Shown here: positions 32,273 through 44,187 of the stretch, piece after piece
Layout: each line of letters opens with the position of its first letter
Numbering within the stretch: the first letter of the stretch is position 1
Assembly (NCBI GenBank): GCA_000507305.1
Contig: DF239047.1
Location: 147,183-211,182 of the forward strand
Source: Breviolum minutum Mf 1.05b.01
Lineage: Eukaryota > Sar > Dinophyceae > Suessiales > Symbiodiniaceae
DNA length: 64,000 bases
Direction: 5' to 3'
The notes under the pieces: generated by a model
What the model was told of the DNA's origin: nothing
Seen by the model: only the letters and a program-made list of their open reading frames with translations
Databases searched by the model: none
Program-made: the position numbers and the translations under genes

Positions 32273-33123
32273 CTATATACAGCGATTGGGATTGCTTCTA
32301 GGGGGGTTGTACCCACACGATTGCTCCGTGTTTCAAGGCGTTGTCTTCTACAAACATTTTCAAGCAATCATTCTTTTGGTAATCAGTATTTAACCATGTT
32401 CAATGTGCATGGTTTAGGCGCCAAACTGCAGCGTAAAATACCCAGCAAATAACCTACACTCTGAGGTAAACAAACATAACTTGATGTTGGAAGTCTGTTG
32501 GACTTTTTCGCTTGGTTAATTGGGACAGAAGTGACACCCCGGCAGAATCTTTGGACAACTAATACAGCAATGATGAAAAAAATATCTATGAGATTCTTAC
32601 AGACTACCTACCTGTTGGTCTCCTGTATATCTCCTAGCCATTCCTAGGCTATATGTCATATCTGCAAAAAAATCCGAATTCATCGACCTGGCAAACATCA
32701 TTCCATGCAATAGACATTTCAGATGAACCCCCTTTCACACCGTCTAAAATTTACCATACCCCTAGAAGTCCAAGAACATTAAAAGAATGGGTTTTCACCA
32801 AAGACTATTTTTCTAGTAGGGAATTTTAATCATCCCAAATTGGGGTTGCTATTGTTTTCAATGGTCGGCTGGACTTCCAGGGCATAATGTTTGCATTTTT
32901 GTTGTTCCAAAAATAGACATTTCGGCACATCCAGTGGAGCCAGAACTTTTTCGTACCAAAAACCTCAAAGATTTGTTTTTTGTACATCTAAAGCCCGATA
33001 AAAAAGGTGGTGGAAATGTGCTTCTAAAACCTCGCTCACTTTGTTGAAGAGATGAAAAAATCCAGAAAGGTAATATTTGCAGAGTGCAAAGCCAGCATGA
33101 GAATTCACACACTTTCATTTCAT

Positions 33124-33196
33124 ACTGTTGATGCAAGAAATCCTCGTCGACTGAATCTGCTGCACACCCCTGAGCTGATCTCGAACTGCCGAAGTG
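33124..33196 (-). pseudogene. Frameshifted tail of the RCC1-like repeat array
   Basis: After the stop at 33197 the next minus-strand frame resumes the repeat (DTSAVRDQLRGVQQIQ), showing a one-base insertion in the codons for the DYGG motif. The array then runs into AGGATTTCTTGCATCAACAG, the terminal sequence of MITE family A, and repeat similarity stops there. Confidence 0.6.
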
Positions 33197-33640
33197 TCAC
33201 AGCAACAGGTCTGAATGACCCCATGTAACGACGGATCCATCTGCAAGAATGGCAGCAAATGCATAGAACAGTGTGGCCTGAATCTGCTGCACACCCTTGA
33301 GCTCATCTCGAACTGCGGATCTGTCACCCCCATAGTCTGCACGCCCCCAGGTAACAACGGATCCATCTGCTAGAAGCGCAGCAAATGCAGTATCTGTGGC
33401 CTGAATCTGTTGCACGCCCTTGAGCTGACCTCGAACTGACGAACTGGCCCCGCCAAAGTCTGCGTGACCCCATGTAACGACGGATCCATCTGCAAGAATG
33501 GCAGCAAATGCATACAGTGTGGCCTGAATCTGCTGCACACCCTTGAGCTCATCTCGAACTGCCGAACTGTCACCACCATAGTCTGCAACGCCCCAGGTAA
33601 CGATTGCGCTGTCTCCACGACAACACAAGGCAAAGGCATG
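33151..33640 (-). repeat. Four tandem 123/126-bp RCC1-like coding repeats
   Basis: The word CTGAATCTGYTGCAC recurs (plus strand) at about 33151, 33277, 33400 and 33523, spacings of 126, 123 and 123 bp. Each unit encodes 41 or 42 residues. High nucleotide identity between units suggests recent duplication or gene conversion. Confidence 0.85.
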
Positions 33641-33955
33641 TCTTGTTGCCGCCAGTTGTGGTTGAAGTACCAGAGCTGTAAGGCACTCTCCGTCCTCTAT
33701 CCCTGCTTCTTCTAAGGTTTTGTCAGGATCGGCCAGGACTCGATTCTTGGCAGTGATAAGTCTGAGACACTTTCGCCCAAACGCTCGTTGGGCCTTTGTC
33801 TTCAAGTCTTGAACTGTGGAAGAAGGCGGAAGTGACAGAAGTTCAGCATGCCCATTCGGCAACGCTACATTTACTTGAAGCATCTGGGTTGCCTTTGACA
33901 ACCCTTCAATCAGCAATGTCCACGTCAGACTTTGAGCACAAGCCAAGCAAGTCAT
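33197..33955 (-). CDS. Ubiquitin-like domain plus RCC1-like repeat protein, truncated
   Basis: This 252-residue ORF has no visible intron. Residues 25-98 form a ubiquitin-like fold (MLQVNVALPNGHAELL, then VQDLKTKAQRAFG and DKTLEEAGIEDGECLTALVL). Residues 105-250 hold RCC1/ATS1-like repeats of 41 residues, each with SVVTWG, A-D-Y/F-GG, SSAVRDELKGVQQIQAT and FAAILADG. Full RCC1 propellers need seven blades, and only about three and a half remain. A one-base insertion near 33200 ends the frame (SDLLL then stop). Related dinoflagellate proteins are often annotated as HERC-like or regulator-of-chromosome-condensation proteins; there is no HECT domain here. An in-frame TAA lies just before the ATG. 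The Ubl could start at Met25. It is either a decayed member of a multigene family or the 5' exon of a spliced gene. Confidence 0.75.
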   Translation of the reverse strand: MTCLACAQSLTWTLLIEGLSKATQMLQVNVALPNGHAELLSLPPSSTVQDLKTKAQRAFGRKCLRLITAKNRVLADPDKTLEEAGIEDGECLTALVLQPQLAATRHAFALCCRGDSAIVTWGVADYGGDSSAVRDELKGVQQIQATLYAFAAILADGSVVTWGHADFGGASSSVRGQLKGVQQIQATDTAFAALLADGSVVTWGRADYGGDRSAVRDELKGVQQIQATLFYAFAAILADGSVVTWGHSDLLL

Positions 33956-34369
33956 AGATGATTACACCATGATATGTGATATCTGCGCTGGATTTTTAGC
34001 AAGCTCCGAGCTTATTGTCAATGCAGTACCGTTCAATCAATCGCTCTATGTATGGACATAACTTCATTAATGATATCAATGCATCATGGGAAACTGCTAA
34101 GCTCCTGTAACTCTACTGACTTGACATCAAGCATCAAACCAAGGTCTGGAAAAAGAGACAACGGCGATTGGTAACTGAGATGCCCATATGTTGGATATAC
34201 TTCGGGGTGAATTCAAGCATCCCACTAGCAGTGGATAGTACTTCATAAATGACTCATTAATACATCCCTTACATGTAGGGAAGGCAATTGAGGTAAATCA
34301 TCATTCTTTGATTCTTCGTCAAAAAATGAAAACGAAACAAGGAGCTGATTGGACTCCTTTTTTTCTTTC

Positions 34370-34442
34370 AAATGTATATAACCTGGTAAATCGTGGGATA
34401 AACTATCTATCAACTCGCGCAGGATTTCTTCCATCAACAGTA
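34370..34442. mobile_element. Half of a MITE family A copy
   Basis: Right half only: GGGATAAACTATCTATCAAC then GCAGGATTTCTTCCATCA and ACAGTA. The left terminus is absent. Confidence 0.55.
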
Positions 34443-34760
34443 TGGAAAGGTTCTCCAACTAAATGTGGGCCACCCATTCAATGACCGTGTGTTCGATATC
34501 CCCTCGCCAAAAAACAAAATAGACACCGTAGACTACTGCGTGTTTCCTCAACCGTCATTTAAGGAGTATCAATTTGCTAAAAAACACCACCCCTCTATGA
34601 AATCATATCAGAATCCCAGTGACATATTCCAAGCATAGACCATCCGTTTCAAAGGTCAAGGGTAGCAGTGTGATATCACGACTCTTCCAGTGTTGACCAC
34701 CTTAGAGGACAGAATGAGCTGGATATCAATCACGGAGTGCCATGAAATAGATGAGGACGT

Positions 34761-34891
34761 GTACTTGGATGTCCCAGGAAGTTAGTAAATGGTTAGTAAA
34801 TGGTTTATAACCCCAATATACCCCATTTATAAGTAGGTTATAAACCATTGATCCTAACCATTGATCCTAACTTCCTGGGATATCCGAGTAT
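34761..34891. mobile_element. MITE family I copy with intact ends
   Basis: GTACTTGGATGTCCCAGGAA and GTTAG at the left mirror CTAACTTCCTGGGATATCC and GAGTATAC at the right. The centre GGTTTATAACCCCAATATAC is shared with 42543. Confidence 0.75.
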
Positions 34892-35068
34892 ACCTTAGGT
34901 GGGTCTGTGATCCCCCCGCATTCCCAGCCATCTTTTGAGGAATCCCCCCCCTGTAATCATCCACCGGTGGTGACAGGATCATCCTAGGAGGTGATGGCCC
35001 AGTTTGCCAGGTGGGCCATAACACCATGAAAGCGCCCATCAGTTGTCCACCCACAAAAAAAATGGTCA

Positions 35069-35158
35069 CCCTAAGGATCCATGTATGGTATATTCACCTA
35101 CATTTGGTTGATTTTTATGGTAAATGTAGTGAAATATACCATACATGGATCCTATGGG
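35069..35158. mobile_element. MITE family C copy, reverse orientation
   Basis: CCCTAAGGATCCATGTATGG at the left and ACCATACATGGATCCTATGG at the right, with GGTTGATTTTTATGGTAAAT between. Nearly the exact reverse complement of 30730-30819. Confidence 0.85.
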
Positions 35159-36027
35159 TCATGAATTCTCATATGTTAGGTAATACATGATGGATGTGTG
35201 GTTTTTGTTGCATTTGAACCCCAGGCGTAAGTTGGATCTGCTAAGCAGTCTGCTTTTACATGAACAATATATGTAATAATATGCATGTCGTTCCTGCGAA
35301 AAAAAAACAATGAAGTGTTTGAATCTGGATTGGCGATGTGAACAACAAAACGACCAAAAATTAATAGAGTCGCAACGTGAGATTAGTTGTTCGGTGCTTC
35401 TGTTAGAAGGATTGGATTCTTAGGATTAGATGCTAGTCTCCATCAACAAAAACGCAAGTTTAACATCCCTAAAACTAATAATCTAATAGCAAAAGCCCTT
35501 GCACATAGGCCGAAACCCACAAGGAAAGGATCCTCTCCCAACCACCATTTCTCAGGTGATAAGCTGTTCGTTCAAGGTCCAAATTCTGGAAGGCAGAAGT
35601 TTGTTTGCAAAAAAAGTCACGCCACTGCATGGAAGACTATGGACTACAGTATGGATTTGGCATCTAACCTGATCGTTATTCACAAAAAACACCTTCATCT
35701 CTTGAATTGTTCCTCTCCGTTGTTCTTTTCCCTCTGCGATTCTCTTCAAAACTCTCTCTTTGAGCGAAACCTCCAAAACAAATATGTTCACTGCGAATCT
35801 TGGGCCCCCGCCCCCGCCTTCAATAATCAACACAACAAGGCTCCCCTGAATACTCCACTCAAAGGTCATCACTTGGCCAAGACACAAGTATAACGGATTT
35901 CCTCCACATCTCCAAAGAACCTACGTTGCCCCCAGTGTTGTTCAAGGCCTTCCAGTACCTTGTGTCTGCAAAAATGGGGAAAAAAGGCGGCATTAAAACA
36001 ACCACAGCTGGCTGAGAAATGGACCAC
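35159..36027. other. No recognisable gene
   Basis: A plus ORF of 168 codons (35387-35893) and a minus ORF of 111 codons overlap. Neither has a domain, and ORFs this long are expected by chance in 64 kb. Confidence 0.35.
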
Positions 36028-36124
36028 CGGTTGGTGGTTTCAACCCATCTGAAAAATATTAGTCAAATTGGAAATCTTCCCCAAATAGGGGTGAACATGA
36101 AAACTATTTGAAACCACCACCCAG
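36028..36124. mobile_element. MITE family B copy, near consensus
   Basis: CCGGTTGGTGGTTTCAACCC at the left; AACTATTTGAAACCACCACC then CAG at the right; TTAGTCAAATTGGAAATCTT in the interior. A decayed copy follows at about 36185-36282. Confidence 0.85.
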
Positions 36125-37351
36125 ACCATTTTTGAATTTTGAAGATGGCTTGAGTAACGTTGAAACTGTCCATTTTCTCATACTAAACATTCGTTCAAAT
36201 TGGTAACCTTACCCAAAGAGATCCCAAATAGAGTAATTAGTAAATTAATATATTGACATATAGTTGAAACCACCACTTAGAATGTTTCCTATTTGAAAAA
36301 AATAATACTTTTGGTTCAAGGCGTCTTTCGTTTCCTGTGGATGGGGTAAACACATAAAATCAATTTTGATTCCAAGAACCCTTCCCATTCTTCCTGTTCA
36401 TCATAGGGAAGAAACATGTTTCCTCATGACACAAACAAACACCCCGCCTTCCCAAAATGAACGCATTCGTCCCTTGAAAAGGGACCCATTCCCAATCATC
36501 AATTTTCAATGTATATGTTAATCTATTGGATTTACTTAAGATGCTTGGAAAAAGTATCTTATAAAACATATTCTCCCAACTGGTCGTATAGTGGTGGTGA
36601 TTTCTCACAGTAAACGGTAAAAAACTCGCCTTAAAAAAAATCCAAGATCTTCTTGGGGTGTACAGGGTTTGCCATAATCACCTGAAACAACCCTAAAGAA
36701 TAGGAGAAACCCCTACATCACCAAGGGACAAACGCTACCTGTCAATCTTTAGGGGCCCGATTTTCCCATGTAACAAGGTCCTTATGGTGGACCCCGGTGT
36801 ATGTTGCATACCCTTGGCCCACAAATTTTTAGCACCTCATCACCGTCGCAGGATGCCAATCTCGAGATTGTATCAAAAGGTTGAAATGGAGTTTCCGCTT
36901 GTCGTACTCGCCAATCTGGCAACATCATACCTGGCCACCCTTGGACCCCAAAACCATGAAAAATGAAGGTTTTACATCCCAAAATATGGGTTATACTCCT
37001 AAAAATGAAGGTTTTGGGTTCCCATGGCATGGGGAAAAAAGCATCGACCTTAAACACTTCGTCGCTTTTTGTCTTGAATGGATGATCCTACCAAGTCGCA
37101 AGGATTCTAGATCCTACCAAGGGGCAAAGATTGTTTGGTTGACTTGGACTTTCCTGATGTTTGCATGGTTTTGATATGTGACGGGTCGTTCACATCTACG
37201 GGAAAAATACACATAAACGATGTACAAGGATATGAACGAAGCTCTTCTGAAACCTGAAGGAGGTCTTCTTGCGACAACATATCTGTCACACTGTGAGTGA
37301 ATCTTAAGATGTAAATTCCGAAACACCAACTTGAACAGTTCAAGATATCCT

Positions 37352-37442
37352 TGACATCCAAAAACCTATCTCCAGGTGTTTGGGAATGTTTGGGAAAAAA
37401 AAATGGTGACCAACTATCACCTCACCAGCTGTTTATAGGACT
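37352..37442. mobile_element. Probable MITE family L copy
   Basis: GACATCCAAAAACCTATC at the left; CACCTCACCAGCTGTTTATA at the right. The end is diverged from the other L copies. Confidence 0.4.
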
Positions 37443-38413
37443 AGTTGTGACCGACATCCCCTGGGGGTTTGAGGGTTTGATCGAATTCACCATGCATCGA
37501 TCAAATCTCTGCAGTTGTTCCCTCAAAACGGCCTCAAAATGGGTGTTAAACAACCACAAACTTCATCATGCTTGTTCAATTAATTAAACTCCCCATTTAG
37601 CCACAAACAGATGGCCTGTTTTTTTCCGACAACAAAAAGCAGCAACCGGTTGTCAAACGAAATTCACCCACTACATTCATCCCCAAGGGCACATGCATCT
37701 GTCGTTGATGTTACAGTGGCTTCCCATGGGCTAGCGAAGGTGGACTCGTTGGTATGATCCAAGAGCGGTAGCCAAAGACATGAAACCAGGAATTCGAAGT
37801 GAAACTGGTCCTCTGAGTTTTGAAGATCACCTGCCAAGATGGTGATACTGATTGAGAAATGGTGAACAGTTGGGTTGTTAGTTGGATACTCTGTTTGGTT
37901 ATAGTTGGTTTTAAAAAGAAACAGTTGACAACGTTTTAAAGGAGTCAACATGTAAAACAAATGATAAAACTAAAACAACTCCAAAGGGGCAAATTTAATG
38001 GTATAAGGGATCAACGAAAGGTTTGGAGGAGATAGCAATCCGGTCCAGCGACACCAGCGAGACAAAACATATTATACCAGTAAATATATATATGTATATA
38101 TATATATGCAAATTTCATCCTGTTGATTAATGAGGAGAAACGGGACGATCTTGGCCCCCGAATTGAATTCTTGAATCAATATTCCAAATAGTTCAACAAG
38201 GGAACTTAAGACGCACATATGGTGGAAACTTCTCTGCCATGTAGCTAGATGTTTCTTCTTTGCTCCATTTTTTCCTCCAAGTGACAACATAACCTTTCCC
38301 TCGGTGATGGATCTGAAGTATGACCTGAAACATGTCACAACACACCGGGGTCAAACGATATCACATGAGCAGTGATCAAAAGCCACCAGTGACATTTCAT
38401 TATACTAATTGAT

Positions 38414-38508
38414 ACTAATTGGTTAATAGGGATCCTTATATTTGGCTTATTGAAACACCTATATAACTGGGTAAAAAATCATCCTCTATATAACCTAACC
38501 AACCAGGG
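38414..38508. mobile_element. MITE family H copy
   Basis: CTAATTGGTTAATAGGGATC at the left; ATAACCTAACCAACCAGGG at the right. Similarity extends outwards: GAGCAGTGATCAAAAGCC upstream mirrors GATCACTG downstream, so the full element may reach about 38365-38530. Confidence 0.7.
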
Positions 38509-39128
38509 TGAACTGATCACTGGAAACACATGTTTGGGACACTCACATCATGAGCTGTAAGGGTGGGGTGTCTTTTGTTTTGGAATCCATTGAAAACCCA
38601 GAGGTAAGGAGCATGTCATATCAAGGGCAAATTTAACGTTGGATCATCGCCCCTTAACCGGACACCAAGTGAGTATATAATCTTTGGTTTTTGTTTTGAT
38701 GCAACCTATGTGGACGTAGCTTTCTCCAAAGACAAGTCTATAGTCATTAATAAACATAGTAACGAAAAAATGAGTAACGATTGGATAACTGAGAATCTAG
38801 TATTATTATTATATAAATGTTAATCAATTCCCATTCTTGTTAAACATCGAAATAGAAGGTCTAATTCTGTACCCAAAAAAACACTTTTCTTCAGGTTGCA
38901 TGTTAAGCCATCCCTGTGAGTTTCTCTATGAAAAACATAGACACCGCAACAGCTGGCCGGCTTCAAAATTGGAACCAAATTGTGGGACACATAGCTTGGA
39001 GGTTTAAACAAAACATCCCAAATCTCCTCCCATAATAATTCCTAAACGGAAAGGACTGTGAAGTACTATAATTCTGGAAAAATCTCAACCACCGGCTGAA
39101 AAAAAAGCATCTTAGAATTAATTCTCTA

Positions 39129-39227
39129 GACATCCAAATGCACTACTGACTGTTGGTGTTTTAGGCTGTTTTTTTGGAATAATTTGTGGGCCCAAATACC
39201 TGCCTTCTCACCAGGTGTTTGGATGTC
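39129..39227. mobile_element. MITE family L copy with intact inverted ends
   Basis: GACATCCAAATGCACTACTG left; TCACCAGGTGTTTGGATGTC right. The outer 10 bp are perfectly inverted. Confidence 0.7.
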
Positions 39228-39269
39228 AATCCGGATTGAGACAGCCTACTGCAAAACTCTAATACATAC

Positions 39270-39380
39270 GGTTGATGGTTCAGAAATCTGGCGAGCACCA
39301 GTTGATGTGGTAAATATCCCATTATTTACAGGGTTTTATACATCCCAGGTGGTTGTTTGGGATTTCTTCCATCAACAGTA
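39270..39380. mobile_element. MITE family A copy
   Basis: GGTTGATGGTTCAGAAATCT at the left; CCCATTATTTACAGGGTTTT inside; GGGATTTCTTCCATCAACAG at the right. Confidence 0.8.
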
Positions 39381-39544
39381 GCTCTGTCTGATCAAACTCC
39401 AAATTCATGAATGTCAAGTCGGATTCACATGGCAATATTTGAGGGGATTTGGGCTCTCGCAAATGTCACCATCCAAGAGTGGAAATCTACATCATCTTTC
39501 GGTGAAAAGTGTTGCGTCATCACATTCATCACCCAAAAATATTT

Positions 39545-39640
39545 GTAGGGTTGGATGCATAGGGATCCATATAGTGGCTTTTGAAATAATCCCCTATATA
39601 ACGGGGTAATTTAATCCCCTGTATACAACAAATAACTTTC
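39545..39640. mobile_element. MITE family H copy, diverged
   Basis: GGATGCATAGGGATCCATAT at the left; AATAATCCCCTATATAACGG and TTTAATCCCCTGTAT follow. The right terminal CCAACCAG is lost. Confidence 0.4.
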
Positions 39641-40711
39641 GTTTTGGTTACTGCTCATTTGAAGAGTAATCTAATTTGATCATTTCCCCGAATACTTAAG
39701 GGTTCAAAATTAAAAACAAAACATATTTGAAACCATTACCTACACCCTGAACAAAAAATACCACATAATCCGAAAGATGGAGGTTTGGAAGGTAATAAAG
39801 TCTCATCACAAGGGACGACTGTAGGGTTTCCAGATGTTTGGAGGTTTGCTCGTGGACCCCACCCCCCCAAACTCATCGTTCTCAGTCAAGTTACATTTTG
39901 AGCTCCACTGTGACAACAAAGGGCTTCTGCCCCACGTCTTCACAGACTCCAAGATATGTGAAGAATTCGTGAAACGAGTCGAACCATGTAATAACACGAG
40001 GTCGGGCAGAAGCAAGCGAGCCATACCTGATCATGTTTTCAGATTTTTGAGGAGAACAAAAAACACATGCAGCTTTTCGCGGCAAAATCTGCAGTGAATT
40101 CATCATCTTGGAGGAAAATCACAACCCGGTTGAAAGGTTCCCTGGTGTTTCTCGTTAAATCTCCTGAGATCCGAAAAGCATTGCTGCAAGACTCAATCAC
40201 GTTGACTGGATATGTACGCAGTTGGAAGACATACCGCTGAAAACCCAGCTGATATTCGGAGAACATCTCATTATTTTTGCAGTTTTACGCTTTTTTGGGA
40301 GTGGGTCAAAAGTATGAACCCTCAAAATGCCAAAAGGATCCAAAAGGATTACGATGATATTATGATGTAATTATGATGATTTCAATACTTTATATACCTA
40401 AAGCCCAAATGTTCTTCCCTATTTTTGAAGGTCAACCTTCGAAACAAGGCCTTTTCCAATCAAAACAAGGCTTTTTCGGGTTCTAGGTATACATCAAAAC
40501 CGTGCAAATACGTGTGTTTTTTTTCCCCGTTTGTTGCCCCATTTTTTGACCCAACCAGCTCCAAAGATCACCTGGTGCAACCCTTGCCCGTTTTTTTTCT
40601 AACAAAAATGTAGGAGAAGCGAACCCTTCTAAAATTTCATGAACATGTTTTGTCTAAAAAAATGTTCGTATCTCTCAACCAAAAGATGCAAAATATCAAA
40701 CTTACTAAGAA

Positions 40712-40739
40712 AACAACAACAACAACATCAACAACAACG

Positions 40740-40776
<37 letters not shown>
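40712..40776. repeat. CAA trinucleotide repeat
   Basis: AAC/CAA units with two interruptions (ATC and ACG). Of the same type as the tract at 43.8 kb. Confidence 0.95.
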
Positions 40777-40777
<1 letters not shown>

Positions 40778-41270
40778 CCTTAAAACCAACGCCTTTGACA
40801 TGACCACCCTTAGTAGAAAGCCAATCAATCTTTGATCAAACCTGCCATTGTGAAACACACTCAAGCATAGAAGTATCGCCAAGAAACGTTGAGCCTTACG
40901 TGTCAAGGTATCTTGAAATTCGTTGCCACGAGCAGTACCGGAAGTAGTCCGATGCATTTGGGACAAGACAATGATATACATCCTTAGTACTCAACTTCAC
41001 TTGCTTCGTTTAACCTGTGGATTCTGATACGATTTCGAACCTAGGGTTGAGGTCTACTTATGACTCTGATACACTTCAAATCAATGCATGTTAATCATCC
41101 CAGGAATGTTGAAAATCTTGCATCTTGGGTGGAACCGGGACCAGAATTTTTGAACCATCGATCTGAGGTCGAGTTTGGTGCCTTTAGATATCGGGAGAGC
41201 TCGAAAAATCCCTGGATGATTCCATCGGTTTTCGCACCGAAGGTTCACTGAGATCCATGGTTTTTGCATA

Positions 41271-41370
41271 CCCAAAGGTTTTCCATGTATGGTATGTTTA
41301 AAACTACACCTACCATACAATTCCACCAAATGGAGGTATATAGATATAGATATACATGAATGGTATGGGA
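41271..41370. mobile_element. MITE family C copy, diverged
   Basis: TTCCATGTATGGTATGTTTA at the left; ATATACATGAATGGTATGGG at the right; the right arm is interrupted by TAGATATAGATA. Confidence 0.65.
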
Positions 41371-41767
41371 TATGGAATATGAAGTGCCTTTTCTTGAACG
41401 TAAATGGAACCTTTACATATCTTTTCGGTTCACTAGCAACTCGATGTTCATTGTTTTCCGTTGGCCTTGTAGCGGGACCTCCTTGTCTTGGAGTGCTTTT
41501 GTATGAGACACTGGGATGTCCTACCACTCCAAATGTTGCATTTAACTGGCTCATGGAGAATATGAACAAAATTCAACAAATCATTATAGATCAACCAGTT
41601 TTTTTAATCAATATCTCACGGAAAAAAAAAACATGCAGGCATAGGCATCTTAAGTTTAGTGGGAGTTCATGATTTCTTTCTTTCCCCCTTTGACACCACA
41701 AAAGGCTACTTGTATCAAACAATCTCAGGTGAAGAGTGATCAAAACCCTTGTGACATTAGATAAAAC

Positions 41768-41858
41768 CCTGGTTGGTTAATGGGGATCCTTACAATGACT
41801 TATTATCATCCCTGTAGAACTGGGTAGTATTGCATCCCCTTATATAACCTAACCAGGT
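41768..41858. mobile_element. MITE family H copy
   Basis: CCTGGTTGGTTAATGGGGAT at the left; TATATAACCTAACCAGGTTG at the right. Outer similarity GAAGAGTGATCAAAACCC and AAGCACTGCTCATG suggests a longer element spanning about 41729-41878. Confidence 0.7.
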
Positions 41859-42330
41859 TGAACTAAGCACTGCTCATGTCGTCGTTATTTTGACCAAGGT
41901 GTCTCCAAATGTGTTGCCATCAGCCGAGCAAAATGTGTTCGCTCCTGAACATGCAATCAACAGATTTTTCAGGTTCGGACGTAAAGGGTGGGATCGGTAG
42001 CATATAATCACCCAAATTGGCAGTAGATTTTACCGCTTATAGCGGTATATATCTATAATATATATATATATATAAATATAAATACATTTGTTGCCTTCGT
42101 TAGGGGATTACATCATCCCTACCACCTACTACCAGAACCAGAATAATACTATGATTGCGTGTGTTTCATGCTTAGGGGTGTCCCAATTTACTGGCAATTA
42201 CTCATTTTACTACCTAGTAGCAATCACTCACTTCGGGGTCTCCCAGGTAAGAGGTTTGGACGCGCATACCGGGGTTCAACTTACCATTAGATACCATCTT
42301 TGCAACCTAAAAACTCGGGGAAGCAACTAT

Positions 42331-42411
42331 TTAGTTGGTGGTTTCAACCCCCAACTGAATCTTCCCCAAGTAGGGGTGAAAATTCCAAAAATATTTGAAA
42401 CCACCACCTAG
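42331..42411. mobile_element. MITE family B copy with internal deletion
   Basis: TTAGTTGGTGGTTTCAACCC at the left; ATTTGAAACCACCACCTAG at the right. The AAAATATTAGTCAAATTGG block is missing, leaving 81 bp. Confidence 0.8.
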
Positions 42412-42542
42412 CTATGTTCGTTTAATGAAAAAAATGATCTCATATCCAAGCTGAGCTGACCCACAGTACACCCCTTCTATTGAACCTCAATGACTTGGAT
42501 CTATATACCCCAACCAAGCAACAAATGACAAATAAAGCTCTA

Positions 42543-42633
42543 TATACTTGGATGTCCCAGGAAGTTAGTAAATGGTTTGTAAATGGGTTATAACCCCAAT
42601 ATACCCCATTTGCGAACCATTTACTACATGTTT
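42543..42633. mobile_element. MITE family I copy, right end missing
   Basis: TACTTGGATGTCCCAGGAAG and TTAGTAAATGGTTTGTAAAT match 34761 closely through ATACCCCATTT; then similarity ends. Confidence 0.65.
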
Positions 42634-43556
42634 TATAAATATAATGTCACCCTGTTGACTGGAATCTCTGGTTGGGGGTTAAGATGTCAGCCACCACTCT
42701 GTCCTCCAAGTTATGCATCTCATCTGGAGGCCGTAGAACTTCTGTACCTAAGCTGAAAGTTGGGGTAGATCAAAATTAAGATGAACCTAGAGATGAAGTT
42801 AAACAAAAGAGGTGCATGGGTATTACCCTCAGCATTTTCTTAAACAAAAACATACTGAAAAATGTATGTAATCATATAGAATTACTCCCGGTATCAGTTG
42901 TAGTTTCGCAGGATGTACAGTACGTAAACCAAATGTACTCGCAGATTGCATCTCGTTGACTTACATCCTTCATGGTCAGCTTGAGCTTGATCTTCCATGG
43001 ATCTTAGATAATGTCATGTGTATGTATAGACCAAGATGCATATGAGTTAATCCACAGTGACGTCGTATTGGCATCCAGTTGATGATATATAGAAATCCTC
43101 CACCACGCTCCACCTGTTTTAATTAAAACTTAAAACCTTAATGAAAAAACATGGGGTATTCAACAGCCATCAACTACTAAAACCTTCCAGATTGCTTAAG
43201 CATCACTATCTTCCCTATGACTTTCAAACCGCCCACAGTCAAGAAACAAAATAAACCACTCAGCGACTTTCGCACCTTTTTTGTTGTCCAACCAGGATGT
43301 TGAACCGTTTTCAGCAACGCTAATTTTCGAGCTCACAAGGAATGGGTTTAATTAGTTGACATTGTTGCCGTGGGATCTTCCTAAAGTTCCATTTGGAACT
43401 GTGTCTGCCAGGCGGTTTTGGTAACCATGGAAATGGAAGGATGCTGGAGAAAGAAACCTTTTTTCGTTTACTATGAGAAATATATAGGTGTTGGGTAAAT
43501 GATTCAACATTGCAACAAATAGAACATAAGGCTAAAGGTGCTACAAACTAACATTA

Positions 43557-43660
43557 CCCTCCCTGAAACTAAGAGTTTGCACCTGAAAAAAGGCCATCCC
43601 AAAAGGAAATGACATCTTCCAAACATCAATTTTCTGGTGCTATGTTAGTTTTATGGAGGC
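43557..43660. mobile_element. MITE family D copy
   Basis: CCCTCCCTGAAACTAAGAGT at the left; GGTGCTATGTTAGTTTTATG then GAGG at the right; CATCCCAAAAGGAAATGACA inside, shared with 46668 and 53782. Confidence 0.75.
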
Positions 43661-43814
43661 TGGTCATACTATATTATACTGCGTGTGAAAAGTATTATAT
43701 ATCTAAAAAGTTTGTGGGTCGCAAAGTCTGCTCGACATGTTTCAACAAAGTCTCCTTTTGAAATTACCTTTTGCACCACAAACAAACAAGTAAGGTTGCA
43801 AAGTCATGAAAACC

Positions 43815-43829
43815 CAACAACAACAACAA

Positions 43830-43886
<57 letters not shown>

Positions 43887-43890
43887 TAAC
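43815..43890. repeat. CAA tract passing into CAACGA hexanucleotide repeat
   Basis: About seven CAA units change abruptly to CAACGA units, about eight in number, then decay (CAACGATAAC). Confidence 0.95.
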
Positions 43891-44187
43891 AACAACCAAC
43901 AATAACAACATTAACAACGACGACAAGAATAAACATAATTGCCAACACATAGTAACCAAACTGATAATAAACTAACACATCAAGAACTTATTTTCATTTG
44001 GCCACGTTTTTTTAAATCCAAGCTGAAGTTACTGGTTGCCAAATCATGTTCGATGATGGCCCAACGATTGAAGGAGGTCACTTTTGCCATCGCTGATGCA
44101 AACGCTTCGCTGCCCACCGTGGAGGATTTCCTGGGCAGGACAGTTCCCTTGATGCCCACAAGGCACAAAAAAAAACAGGAACATTTG

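Noticed and set aside
35387..35893. 168-codon plus ORF
   Set aside because: Overlapped by a comparable minus ORF; neither shows a domain.
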